Assembly: GCA_002050125.1 (NCBI GenBank)
Contig: MWTA01000044.1
Location: 1 to 64,000 of the forward strand
Direction of reading: 5' to 3'
Source: Anaerolineae bacterium UTCFX2
Lineage (GTDB): Bacteria; Chloroflexota; Anaerolineae; Anaerolineales; UBA4823
DNA: 64,000 nucleotides
Shown: piece by piece, positions 54,143-63,137 of the stretch
Layout: each line of letters begins with the position of its first letter
Numbering within the stretch: position 1 is the first letter of the stretch
Position numbers and translations under genes: made by a program
The notes under the pieces: generated by a model
Database searches by the model: none
Seen by the model: only the letters and a program-made list of their open reading frames with translations
Told to the model about the DNA's origin: nothing

Positions 54143-55924
54143 TCAGTTATTCAAACGCTTGGTTTGTTCATTGGTTGCCTGGATTGCAAGGTCGATCAAG
54201 ATCGCAGCAGACCAACCAAAGATCGGAGCGGCTTTTGGCGGATTGGCGCCAGTGATCGGGTGATAATATTCATAGATGTCTGGCTGGCTGCAAATCATAT
54301 CTAGCGTGCGGCGTCGAAGCTCGCGCGCCAGATCAGCATAGCCGCTCCTAAATAGTCCTTCAATCAACAGGTAGTTAATATTGATCCATGTTGGTCCGCG
54401 CCACATCTGGTCGGGATTGAATTTTGGATCATTCCTCGCAACAGTGGCAACCGGGAAAGGTGTCCAGAATTGTTGCTCATCAATGAGGTTTTGGACGAGG
54501 CGGGCTGAGATGCTTTGAGGAATCCGACCAGTGATCAAAGGGAAGAGATTAAATGGCGTGCGCGCATCGACGCGTTGACCATTTCGGCTGGCCCAGAAAA
54601 AACCAGCCTCTTCATCCCACATTGATTTTATCATACGATTTATCAGATCATTAGCCTGGCTGTCCCAGGCTTGCGCATCTGATTTCTCTCCGATCACGCC
54701 AGCGATTTTCGAAAGATAATTGAGCTGCAGGTACAGGTAGGTATTCAGGTCTGGAGCTTCGACTGGCATACCGTCATCCCAAAGCGGGCTGTCATCCAAA
54801 CCCGATGAGAATGGATGTTGGTATTCACATAAACCGTTGTGATCTGTGTCGCTGTGTTCAAACCACCAGCGGTTCCAGCGGGTTAATGGTTCATAGATTT
54901 CATTTAGGAACTCGGTGTCCTTGCTAGTTTCATACAACTTCCAGGCTGCCCAGGTAATCAGCGGGGGCTTAGTGACGTCCGCATCAATCGGAAAATCCAG
55001 ATGTGTTACCACGCCCTCATCGTGAACGGCATCTGGCAGCATACCGTCCGCGCGCTGGTGGTCGAGCAGAACCCGCAATTGATCCTTTGCAAGGTTCATG
55101 TCGACGTGTCGATAGGCGATTGCATGGAAATATGCATCCCACTGCCAAACCCCCAGATAGAAAAACTTTGAAGGAGTCATCGATTCTCGCGTGGTGTAAT
55201 AGCGAGTCGATATCAGACCGGCGCGCATCACCCACCAGGCATAATAATATTGAGGTTGGTAGGGGTCTGCAACAGGCGGGACGGAGGCAAACCAGTCATG
55301 CCAGCGGCTGGCTGCACGTTCGAGGGCGGCAAATGGATCTGGGATGTAGCGATTTAAGCCAAGTCGAGGCGTGATGTTAATTTGAAAGGAGTCGCCCGCT
55401 TGCGAGAGGAACCTCGTTTGGCTGACCAGTTGGGTGTCAGCCGGCGCGCTGATTTCATTGCTTAGTAATTGTGCGTTGGTGGTATAGGCGATATTACGCT
55501 GGATTTGCCCGGTGGTGCGCAGAACTCCACCACGCCGGTCAACCTGCCCTTCGTCGACGTTGGCGAGGAAATTTAATCCGAAATTACCGGCGGGAAGGAG
55601 AATTGAAAGCGTTTCCTGGTCTTGAAAAAAGATTGTGAAAACCCCCAGGCTTGTCTGGCAATGCAAGCAATGTGGGTAACTGGTGAGCGAGAAGTCGAGC
55701 GGGTTACCCTGCCGGTCGGTGAATTGCAGATCTTGGATTATCGGCGGTCGTTTTCGATAGGCAGCGAGCTGCCCGCTGCGTTTGAACCAGCGTTCTGCGA
55801 GTCGAATGGAAAACGAATGATTCGTACGGTATACCAGAAGCCGGGATCCTCGGTCGGTAAAGGGAATCTCGCGCAGCTCGATGCGGTTCTCTAGCATGGT
55901 AAGAAATGGTGAATCGATAAGCAT
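54143..55924 (-). CDS. GH63-like glycoside hydrolase (mannosyl-/glucosylglycerate hydrolase candidate)
   Basis: About 593 aa; an N-terminal beta-sandwich domain (about 1-210) and an (alpha/alpha)6 catalytic domain. Hallmarks: FFYLGVWQWDAYFHAIAYRH, LDDSPLWDDGMPVEAPDLN, EDAGFFWA-type acidic stretch (EEAGFFWASRN) and MWRGPTWININYLL, which fit MGH1/GH63-type hydrolases. GgH and MgH of this group hydrolyse glucosylglycerate and mannosylglycerate, but they are shorter (about 440 aa) and usually lack this N-domain. ATG 55924 (with GGAG upstream) or TTG 55942 is the start. It overlaps or nearly abuts the GT4 gene upstream in the operon. Confidence 0.82.
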   Translation of the reverse strand: MLIDSPFLTMLENRIELREIPFTDRGSRLLVYRTNHSFSIRLAERWFKRSGQLAAYRKRPPIIQDLQFTDRQGNPLDFSLTSYPHCLHCQTSLGVFTIFFQDQETLSILLPAGNFGLNFLANVDEGQVDRRGGVLRTTGQIQRNIAYTTNAQLLSNEISAPADTQLVSQTRFLSQAGDSFQINITPRLGLNRYIPDPFAALERAASRWHDWFASVPPVADPYQPQYYYAWWVMRAGLISTRYYTTRESMTPSKFFYLGVWQWDAYFHAIAYRHVDMNLAKDQLRVLLDHQRADGMLPDAVHDEGVVTHLDFPIDADVTKPPLITWAAWKLYETSKDTEFLNEIYEPLTRWNRWWFEHSDTDHNGLCEYQHPFSSGLDDSPLWDDGMPVEAPDLNTYLYLQLNYLSKIAGVIGEKSDAQAWDSQANDLINRMIKSMWDEEAGFFWASRNGQRVDARTPFNLFPLITGRIPQSISARLVQNLIDEQQFWTPFPVATVARNDPKFNPDQMWRGPTWININYLLIEGLFRSGYADLARELRRRTLDMICSQPDIYEYYHPITGANPPKAAPIFGWSAAILIDLAIQATNEQTKRLNN

Positions 55925-55931
55925 CCGTAAA

Positions 55932-57239
55932 CTACTCTCCAAAACAGTCCGAAATCAGCGTCTCGAGCCGCCGCTTTAGCACCGCGAAAGAGAAAAACCG
56001 GACGCCCAATGCGTAGTTTAATTCAATCATATCCTTACGCAGCGCGGCGTTCTGCAAGACTTGCCTGGTTTTTTCGATGGTCTGTTCGGTGATAAAACCG
56101 TCGAACTCGATCACATTGAAACCTTTAGGTTTGATATCCGTCGAAAAAATGGAATAATTATTAACGATAACTGGCTTGCGAAAGTAGATGGCTTCTAGAA
56201 AAGCATTACCGAACCCCTCTATAGTAGAGGGGTATGTAACCAAATCGCATTTCTGATATGCATCTGCTAGAGAATAGATTTTTTGACCGTCGTGCGTCCG
56301 ACTACGTTGTTCGAGAATTATTTCTGATACGAAATTAACCGGCACTTCCAGCAGCTCTGCATATTTACGCACGTGCCGCTCATATTCATAACCCTCGTCG
56401 CCTGAGGCGTGCGAGATCACCAGCCGGGCTTTCATGCCCAGGCGGCGAACGAGCTCGATTGCATTTTCGATACCTTTGCGCTGAACGACTCGGGTAGGCT
56501 GCAGGATGAAAAGCTCGTCCGGTTGAAAATTCAGATCCTGACGCAATTCGTCCGCATAGTGGTCGTCATCCTGCGGCGGGTGCTCGAAATCCATGACGTT
56601 GGGTATCAGCATGCTTGAAATCCCGGTACGGAGGCTGAGCTGGTTCTGAGCAGAGGTGTTGATTACAACATGTCGAATGGATGGCAGGTGGGGCGGAAAA
56701 GCCATGTTGAGATAATCCCAAACACAATTGACCAAGAAACGCTTGCGCTCCCAAAAGAAGTCGTGGTGGTGGGCAATGGTAGGGATACCCGTTTCGGCGA
56801 TAAACTCTGTTAGCGCCAAGCCAAGTGGGATATTCATTGGAATTGCCAGGGCGTTTTGAACGACCAGAAGATCGATTTCAAACTGACGAACATAATTTGC
56901 TAGATGATCCGCGAGGCGCTCGGCAAGACGATGGATGTTCAAAGTTAGTTCGCGCGGCCGGCGGCGCATTGAGAATGCTTTCTCGTAAATTTCCTGAATT
57001 TCGGGGTGATAGAAATTTGCCTCCGGAATTTGATATGAGACATTTCCGGGTTTATCGTTTAAACCGGCGAAGAAGAACAGCTCATGCCCTAATTCGCGCA
57101 GTACCCCAGCCCATTTTTCTGTTTCTAAGGATACGCCATCCGTTCCGGAAAATCGGGTTGATACAAATCCGATCCGATGTGTCTCGTGGGAAGGGGAGTG
57201 AACCGAGAATGGGTATGGAGTAGGGTTTGACATGATCAT
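55932..57239 (-). CDS. Glycosyltransferase family 4, mannosylglucosylglycerate synthase candidate
   Basis: 435 aa GT-B enzyme. N-terminal IGFVSTRFSGTDGVSLETEKW, then HHHDFFWERKRFL, and a C-terminal donor domain with ILQPTRVVQRKGIENAIELVRRL, VTYPSTIEGFGNAFLEAIYFRKP. The N-terminal motif and neighbours fit GDP-mannose:glucosylglycerate mannosyltransferases of Thermotogota-type MGG pathways, but that assignment rests on resemblance and context, not on a search. It lies 43 nt after the GH13_18 gene. Confidence 0.85.
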   Translation of the reverse strand: MIMSNPTPYPFSVHSPSHETHRIGFVSTRFSGTDGVSLETEKWAGVLRELGHELFFFAGLNDKPGNVSYQIPEANFYHPEIQEIYEKAFSMRRRPRELTLNIHRLAERLADHLANYVRQFEIDLLVVQNALAIPMNIPLGLALTEFIAETGIPTIAHHHDFFWERKRFLVNCVWDYLNMAFPPHLPSIRHVVINTSAQNQLSLRTGISSMLIPNVMDFEHPPQDDDHYADELRQDLNFQPDELFILQPTRVVQRKGIENAIELVRRLGMKARLVISHASGDEGYEYERHVRKYAELLEVPVNFVSEIILEQRSRTHDGQKIYSLADAYQKCDLVTYPSTIEGFGNAFLEAIYFRKPVIVNNYSIFSTDIKPKGFNVIEFDGFITEQTIEKTRQVLQNAALRKDMIELNYALGVRFFSFAVLKRRLETLISDCFGE

Positions 57240-57282
57240 TTTTGTTAGTCCGATGTTGTTTATCGTTTACTCAGATTGATTA

Positions 57283-59046
57283 TTATTCAGCGCGAGCCAA
57301 CCAGCACACCTGGTAAGGAGCAAGCTCGATTGTTAGAGTCTCACGATAATCGTGCACTTGTTCGGTAACGAGGTCCGTTAAGGCGGCTAGATGCCCCGCT
57401 TCGATCCCAATCTGTTCGAAGTTCAAGGCGACAGATTGAGATTTGGCAGTGATGTTGTGCAAGCAGATTATTCGATCAGCGGGGGAGCGCCTCTTCCAGC
57501 GCATCAAACCAAAGACTTCCGGTCCGAGACTGATCGATTGTTGCTCGCCATAAGGGTCGAAACCGGCGCGGCTGGCTCTGGCAAGCAGCAGACGTTTGTA
57601 GCGCGAATAAATCTTTGCGCGGCGCGCATCGGGGTCATCAAGCGCCTGTTCGAGATCCATTCGAGATAGCTTACGGCGGTTAATCGCTCGATTGTAACCG
57701 AGCAGCTTTACGCCTTCAGTCCAGCCACGCGAGCCGAAGAGGCTGTGGAAATAAATACCTGGCAAACCGACCAGGGATAGCATGACAGCCTGTGAACAGA
57801 TGAAACGGTCCACTTGCAGATCAAGCGGTTCAAGAGACTGGGGGTCGTTAAGCGCATCGTAGTAATTGATATTCAGTTCATAAGGACTGCGCGATCCGTT
57901 GGCGTTGGCTTTGTAGCTGACGAGACCGCCATGCCGTTCAGCCTGATTTACCAGCGCTTCAATTTCTGCGTCAGAAAGAATGCCGCGCGCCGGGTTCAAA
58001 CCAATTCCGTCATGCGATGCCAAGAAATTGAAGAAGGTGATTTGATCGGAGGGGAGCTTAAATGTGTCGACCCAAGCATTCAACGTACTACAATTTCCGG
58101 TCCGGAAGGTATGTAATAGGAGCGGTGGCAGGGTGAAGTTATAAACCAGATGGGCTTCGTTTGACCCATCTCCAAAATACGAAAGATTATCCGCGTGAGG
58201 CACGTTGGTTTCCGTAATAATCAGCATATATGGCGTAACCCAATCGTAGATGGCGCGGATAAGCCGGACAATCGCATGGGTTTGCGGCAGATGAACGCAG
58301 GGAGTGCCTGGCTCTTTCCAGACGAAGGCAATAGCGTCTAGGCGGATGAGTTGGGCGCCGTGGGCAGCGTAGAAAAGGAGCAGATCTACAAGCTCGAGCA
58401 ATACTTTTGGGTTTTTATAATTGAGATCAATTTGATCGGCGCTGAACGTGGTCCAGACCTGGCGGGATCCTGACAGAGTGTCGAAGTACGTTAGCAGCGG
58501 CGTGGTGCGCGGCCGGACAACCATGGTGAGATCCGGTGCATCATCTATGGTAATAAAGTAATCCTGATATCTGGGATCGCCTCTCAAAAAGCCTTGAAAC
58601 CAGGCGCTCTGAGATGAGACGTGGTTAACGACAACATCGAACATAAGTGCAAAATCCTGGCTGAGATGCTGGATGTCTGCCCAATCTCCCAAAGCTGGAT
58701 CGACCTGGTGATAATCGATTACCGAAAATCCGTCATCTGAAGAATGAGGATAGAAAGGGAGCAGATGAATCCCACTGACAACGCCTTGCAGGTATTTTTG
58801 TGCAAATTTTTGTAGAGTCTCGAGCGGTAATAAGCGAGCATCTTGCAGCATATCAGCATAGGTGATCAACAAAGCGTCTTTTTGACTCAAACGAGACTGC
58901 ACAACGGAAAGGCGGTCCGAGGGGTTATCTTTCGCATAGCTTACAAGACGCTCTTCAATCTGTGACAACAGATTAGTGGCTGCCTCTGCGCTATAAAGCT
59001 GCTTCAGGAGCGTTAAAATCTTTCTTTTAGGGTGTTTGGCGACCAT
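57283..59046 (-). CDS. GH13_18 phosphorylase (sucrose/glucosylglycerate phosphorylase type)
   Basis: About 587 aa (beta/alpha)8 enzyme. Conserved GH13 regions: DVVVNH (I), RLDAIAFVWKE (II, nucleophile Asp), ITETNVPH (III, acid/base Glu) and FLASHDGIGL (IV). VVSGIHLLPFYPHSSDDGFSVIDY is the subfamily-18 N-terminal block, and FYAAHGAQLIRLDA is close to sucrose phosphorylases. Subfamily 18 includes glucosylglycerate phosphorylase, which fits the neighbours better than sucrose. Start ATG 59046 is preferred to GTG 59085. It heads the minus-strand operon. Confidence 0.9.
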   Translation of the reverse strand: MVAKHPKRKILTLLKQLYSAEAATNLLSQIEERLVSYAKDNPSDRLSVVQSRLSQKDALLITYADMLQDARLLPLETLQKFAQKYLQGVVSGIHLLPFYPHSSDDGFSVIDYHQVDPALGDWADIQHLSQDFALMFDVVVNHVSSQSAWFQGFLRGDPRYQDYFITIDDAPDLTMVVRPRTTPLLTYFDTLSGSRQVWTTFSADQIDLNYKNPKVLLELVDLLLFYAAHGAQLIRLDAIAFVWKEPGTPCVHLPQTHAIVRLIRAIYDWVTPYMLIITETNVPHADNLSYFGDGSNEAHLVYNFTLPPLLLHTFRTGNCSTLNAWVDTFKLPSDQITFFNFLASHDGIGLNPARGILSDAEIEALVNQAERHGGLVSYKANANGSRSPYELNINYYDALNDPQSLEPLDLQVDRFICSQAVMLSLVGLPGIYFHSLFGSRGWTEGVKLLGYNRAINRRKLSRMDLEQALDDPDARRAKIYSRYKRLLLARASRAGFDPYGEQQSISLGPEVFGLMRWKRRSPADRIICLHNITAKSQSVALNFEQIGIEAGHLAALTDLVTEQVHDYRETLTIELAPYQVCWLARAE

Positions 59047-59360
59047 GGTTGTACTCAACAGATCATCGCTATGCCATGTAAGCACGGGCCCGCCGAGGTG
59101 AGATAATCCGCATAAATGCGCCCCCGCGGCTGAAACGGCATCGGCTTCTAAAAAAGAAAGCTAAAAAGATTATAACTCAGTCCAGCAGGTTAATCCTTCT
59201 CATACTCAAGAGAGGAGGTCGGGCACGATGACAACGGATGCAAGAAGGTAAAAAAATAGGCGGAACGAACAAATCACATGATGACATTTGGCACTAGCGC
59301 GATTTCTCAGGCGGTATAAAATGAAAGATTAAGAAGATATAGATTTGATCTACATTCGCG

Positions 59361-60344
59361 ATGCAGACTGAAAAAGAGCGGTCGGACCTGCAATTTGGGA
59401 TCAACATTCGGAGACTGGATCCGAATGACTTATCCCAATTAACCGACTTGCAGAACCGATACGCGCTGCGATATCCGGGTTCGACGGTTTTGCAGGGAAA
59501 CACCTATCGGCTGCCGCGCTTCAGTAAGGTTGAAGATTTCTTCGGCGTCTTTGACGAGACACGAAACCTGATAGGGTATGTGGCTCTCCACCCAATGTTG
59601 GTATTCGACGGGCCCGCGAACCTGTCTCACGTCCTCTGGGCTGATTTAAAGGTTGATCCCGGATGCGAGAATCTGCAAGCGATGTTTGATGTAATGCTCG
59701 ATTATTTAATAAAGACCGCACGCAATCTAGTCAATCGTTTTCCGCCGCGTTCGACCCAGATGGTCTTTCAAAAGTTCCCCATCGAAGTGGAGATCATCCA
59801 ACACTTGCACCAACGCGGTTTTGTGCACACAGAGAGCATTTTTCAAATGTCGCGCCGCCTCAACGCGCCGATTCAACCGATGCTGGCGCCGCCTGGAATG
59901 CAGTCAGTTCCATGGCGAATGCACACGGTGGAAGAACAGCGTAAATATCTTCAAGGGCGCAACCAGGCTTTTCCCGAAGCGGCGATCACATTAGAGGATT
60001 GGCGTTGTTTTATGCGCTCTGCTTTTTGGGAGACCGGTATCTGTTTGGCTATCTTAGATGGTGATGAACTGGCAGGCAGCATTTTATTGTACTGGGATGA
60101 GGAACAAAACCGGCTTAACGATAAACTGGTTGGTTTTACTGAGTATATCTTTGTCCTGCCGCGTTGGCGCGGTTTGGGGCTGGGCAGCTTTCTGGTCACA
60201 CAGGGTTTGCTATATCTTAAGAAACATGGCTTGGCGGAAGCGCAACTCGAAGTGAAGGCAGCAGACATTGGGGCGCTAGGGTTGTATTCACGCCTGGGTT
60301 ATCAGGTGATCCGCGAATCCTGGTTCATGGAAAACACCCTCTGA
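59361..60344 (+). CDS. GNAT family acetyltransferase, two-domain
   Basis: 327 aa. The C-terminal half holds the acetyl-CoA-binding pattern LPRWRGLGLGSFLVTQGLLYL and GALGLYSRLGYQVIRESWFME. The N-terminal half, with FGVFDETRNLIGYVALHP and LWADLKVDPGCENL, looks like a second degenerate GNAT fold. No strong ribosome site; ATG 59361 is the only reasonable start. Divergent from the GH13_18 gene across 275 to 315 nt that contain no clear promoter; a TATAAA-type box occurs near 59322. Substrate unknown. Confidence 0.88.
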   Translation: MQTEKERSDLQFGINIRRLDPNDLSQLTDLQNRYALRYPGSTVLQGNTYRLPRFSKVEDFFGVFDETRNLIGYVALHPMLVFDGPANLSHVLWADLKVDPGCENLQAMFDVMLDYLIKTARNLVNRFPPRSTQMVFQKFPIEVEIIQHLHQRGFVHTESIFQMSRRLNAPIQPMLAPPGMQSVPWRMHTVEEQRKYLQGRNQAFPEAAITLEDWRCFMRSAFWETGICLAILDGDELAGSILLYWDEEQNRLNDKLVGFTEYIFVLPRWRGLGLGSFLVTQGLLYLKKHGLAEAQLEVKAADIGALGLYSRLGYQVIRESWFMENTL

Positions 60345-60407
60345 GACATCTTTGTTCGCATGGCTGCAGGATAAGAATACAATTTCGCAGCTAATGGGGA
60401 GGCGCGC

Positions 60408-61283
60408 ATGTCGAAACTTGAAATTGTTACAGACAGCATCACCTGCATCCCAGAGAATTTGCTCCAGGAATTGAATATTCACACGGTGCCTTATTATATC
60501 CATCGTGGCAGCGAAGTTCTGCGTGACCTGGTTAACATCGACCGAGATAGTTTTTACAAATGGCTGCCCCAAGCAACGCAGCTTCCTACAACTGCCAGCC
60601 CGGGCCCGGGCGACTACATGCAGATGTATCAGAGGCTGGCAGAACACGAAGGCGTCAATGAAATCGTCAGTATTCATATGAGTTCGAAGGCGAGCGGCGC
60701 CTATCAAGCTGCCACGGTGGCGAAATCTTTGATAGCCGAGGCGCTCCCCAGATTGAAAGTAGAGGTGATTGATACGCTCAACGTATCGATGTGCCATGGC
60801 TGGATGACGATTGAAGCAGCTAGAGCCGCCATTGCAGGGATGAGCCTGAGCGAAGTGATTAACCGAGTGCGCGCGATGATTCCGATCACCAAAATGATCC
60901 AGACAGCAGACACGCTAAGGTATCTTTATCTGGGCGGTCGGATCGGTAAAGCGAAACACCTGATCGGTTCGCTTTTAAATATTAAGCCGCTGATTGGGAT
61001 GGAGGATGGCGTTATTGTTCCGCTGGGTACGGCGCGCAGCCGCAAACAGGCTTACCGGATGATGGCTGAGATGATCGAAAAGAAAATCGGGACGAAAACG
61101 CGGATCAAGATCGCCTATGTGCACGCCGCTGCGCTCGACGAAGTGTTGAAGATCCAGGAGCTAATCGAAGCGCGCTTCAAAGTGGTCGAATCGTTAATCT
61201 GTGAGCTGTCGCCCGCGTTGGGGGTTCATTCGGGACCCGGCACCGCCGGCTTATGTTATTTCCCGGTTTACAAGCCGGAGTAA
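60408..61283 (+). CDS. DegV family fatty-acid-binding protein
   Basis: 291 aa protein of the DegV fold, binding a fatty acid for FakA/FakB-type phosphorylation. N-terminal EIVTDSITCIPENLLQELNI, then TTASPGPGDYMQMYQRL, the ligand-binding SIHMSSKASGAYQAA, and IQTADTLRYLYLGGRIGK with the C-terminal HSGPGTAGLCYFPVY. Start has GGGGAGG upstream. The FakA kinase is not in this window. Confidence 0.94.
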   Translation: MSKLEIVTDSITCIPENLLQELNIHTVPYYIHRGSEVLRDLVNIDRDSFYKWLPQATQLPTTASPGPGDYMQMYQRLAEHEGVNEIVSIHMSSKASGAYQAATVAKSLIAEALPRLKVEVIDTLNVSMCHGWMTIEAARAAIAGMSLSEVINRVRAMIPITKMIQTADTLRYLYLGGRIGKAKHLIGSLLNIKPLIGMEDGVIVPLGTARSRKQAYRMMAEMIEKKIGTKTRIKIAYVHAAALDEVLKIQELIEARFKVVESLICELSPALGVHSGPGTAGLCYFPVYKPE

Positions 61284-61307
61284 GATAGGTTAGCGGAGGC
61301 GCGGTTT

Positions 61308-61727
61308 CTATTCTTCGTCGTCGGCGGTCATTCCGGGTTGTTCAACCTCGATTATTTCGCCGTGGATGTTGATGCGAATTTTGAACCCCATCATGCCCAA
61401 GTAGGCGCGTAATTCCTCGGGAATTCCAGTCTGAATCAGGGTGCTCATCTGTTGATCGATGTTTTTTAACTGGTTTTCAATCATGGCAACCGAGAATGGA
61501 TCCTCTGAGCCAAGCATCTTGGCAGTCTGGGTGGAGAGCAAATCCTCGTGACCTTCAATCATATCAAGCATGGCGGCGAAGACTTGCGTGTCCACCTGCT
61601 CGCTAGGGATATGGCGGCGAAAGCCAAAATCATCCACCACGTAGCAGGGCTCTTCCCCCACGTAGACAACTTCCGCTGGGCGATCATACTCGTCGATCAC
61701 CAGTCCTTCAAAAACAGCTTTCTTCAT
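61308..61727 (-). CDS. Hypothetical protein, acidic, 139 aa
   Basis: Not recognised. The N-terminal half has beta-type content (KKAVFEGLVIDEYDRPAEVVYVGEEPCYVVDDFGFRRHIPSEQV), the middle is helical (MLDMIEGHEDLLSTQTAKML, IENQLKNIDQQMSTLIQTG), and the end is acidic (ADDEE). No signal peptide or membrane segment. It stands alone on the minus strand, opposite DegV (24 nt away), with a weak ribosome site. It may be a lineage-specific protein. Confidence 0.7.
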   Translation of the reverse strand: MKKAVFEGLVIDEYDRPAEVVYVGEEPCYVVDDFGFRRHIPSEQVDTQVFAAMLDMIEGHEDLLSTQTAKMLGSEDPFSVAMIENQLKNIDQQMSTLIQTGIPEELRAYLGMMGFKIRINIHGEIIEVEQPGMTADDEE

Positions 61728-61802
61728 AACTAATGAAGATTATACCGCGCAGGGAACGTGCGGTTTGTTAGAAGGGTATTACTAATTTGGGGTTTATCTG
61801 AG

Positions 61803-63137
61803 TTATTCGTGCACGTTGACGACAGTGCCAACGGAGGCAAAGTCAAACAGCCAGGCTGAATCAGCAGGACTCAAATTGACGCATCCGTGGCTCATCGGAG
61901 TTCCGAAATTGTTGTGCCAGTATGTGCCATGTAAGCCGTAGCCCTTGAAAAAATACATCACATTCGGCACGTTCGGAAGGAAATAATCATCCCCCGACAT
62001 ATTTGCCTGACGGTATTTGACATAGATTTTGAAAACGCCCGTAACTGTGACCGTCGGCCAACGCCCCGTAGAGACAATAAACGAATTTTCGATTTGATCG
62101 CCCAGCATGGCATAAGTCTGCTGGGAAGAAAGGTCCACGTCAATCCAGCGATCGTTCAGGGAAACCCCTTCCGGGCGGAGGCCGGGGTTGGCGGCAGCCA
62201 CCGCTTTCTTCTTGTGCTTTTTGGTTGGCTGAACCTGGGGTTCCGGCGTGGGCGTTGGAGATGCTGGAGCGGGTGTTGACGTGAAAGTTGGCTCTGGAGT
62301 TGGCGTCTCAGTCGGGACGGGCGTTTCGGTAGGAAGAGGCGTCGCAGTAGGCAGCTCGGTTGGCGTGGCGGAAGGTAGTCCTGTCGGGGGCGGCGTTGGC
62401 GAAGCAGGCGCTTCTTGAGTGGGCTCCAGGGTCGGAGGGTTATCCAATGCAGGCAAGAGGAGCCCGGCTACTTCCTCGACTGGTTCGGCTGGCGCAGAGG
62501 TCGTCTCCGTTGGCTCAAAGGAATAGGCTGCAATGGTAGCCAGGACGGGGACTTGAGCGATTTTTTCTGACGGGAGACCGGCGATAACGCGCGGATAATA
62601 GGGCGCGAGCGATAACGCAAATAAAGCCAGCGATAGAAACAGGATGAAAAACGCGTAGTAGAAAATTGCCGGTACCCTAGTCTTGGGTTTCTTTTTGACG
62701 GTGTACACCGGGACAACGGTGCGCTTACGAACCGGCGCGGTATAAAGGGAGGGCGCGGCAGGCTGAGGAGTTTTGACCAATGGCTGAGGGGCGAGTTGGT
62801 CAGGCGATCGATCTGTGGGTTTGACCGCTGCGGGTTTGGCTTCGGGCTGCTGCTGCGCCAGACGCGGCAGAGCCCACTGCAATCCCTTTTGGGCGCGTTC
62901 GCTGGAAGGGTTGATCTCCAGGGCGCGTTGTAGATAGGCAACGCTGGCTTTGGGGCTGCCCAGGGCTGCTAAAATCAACCAGGGATCTTCCAGGTGAGGG
63001 GCGAGGGCAGCGGCTTGTTCTGCACGGCGCCGGGCTTGAAGCCGCTCATTATGGATCAAGTTCTGGCGGGCAAGCTTGATTAATTCCAGCGCCTGGCTGC
63101 GGCGATCCGGGGTTGGATGATCGAAAGAAGGGCTCAT
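61803..63137 (-). CDS. Membrane-anchored L,D-transpeptidase (YkuD) with Pro/Thr-rich stalk
   Basis: 444 aa. Residues 1-95 are helical with TPR-like repeats (QALELIKLARQNL, ALAPHLEDPWLILAALG). One membrane segment at about 157-179 puts the C-terminus outside. A Pro/Thr/Glu-rich stalk covers 208-305. The YkuD domain spans about 328-444 with the active site H403 in GLHGTYW and SHGCVNL (Ser416-Cys419). It cross-links peptidoglycan or attaches proteins to it. The start overlaps the amidase stop (63134-63137), so the two are coupled. Confidence 0.93.
   Translation of the reverse strand: MSPSFDHPTPDRRSQALELIKLARQNLIHNERLQARRRAEQAAALAPHLEDPWLILAALGSPKASVAYLQRALEINPSSERAQKGLQWALPRLAQQQPEAKPAAVKPTDRSPDQLAPQPLVKTPQPAAPSLYTAPVRKRTVVPVYTVKKKPKTRVPAIFYYAFFILFLSLALFALSLAPYYPRVIAGLPSEKIAQVPVLATIAAYSFEPTETTSAPAEPVEEVAGLLLPALDNPPTLEPTQEAPASPTPPPTGLPSATPTELPTATPLPTETPVPTETPTPEPTFTSTPAPASPTPTPEPQVQPTKKHKKKAVAAANPGLRPEGVSLNDRWIDVDLSSQQTYAMLGDQIENSFIVSTGRWPTVTVTGVFKIYVKYRQANMSGDDYFLPNVPNVMYFFKGYGLHGTYWHNNFGTPMSHGCVNLSPADSAWLFDFASVGTVVNVHE

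Noticed and set aside
62220-62460. Apparently repetitive DNA resembling tandem repeats
   Set aside because: It codes for the Pro/Thr/Glu-rich stalk of the YkuD protein; low complexity of protein, not a DNA repeat or CRISPR array.
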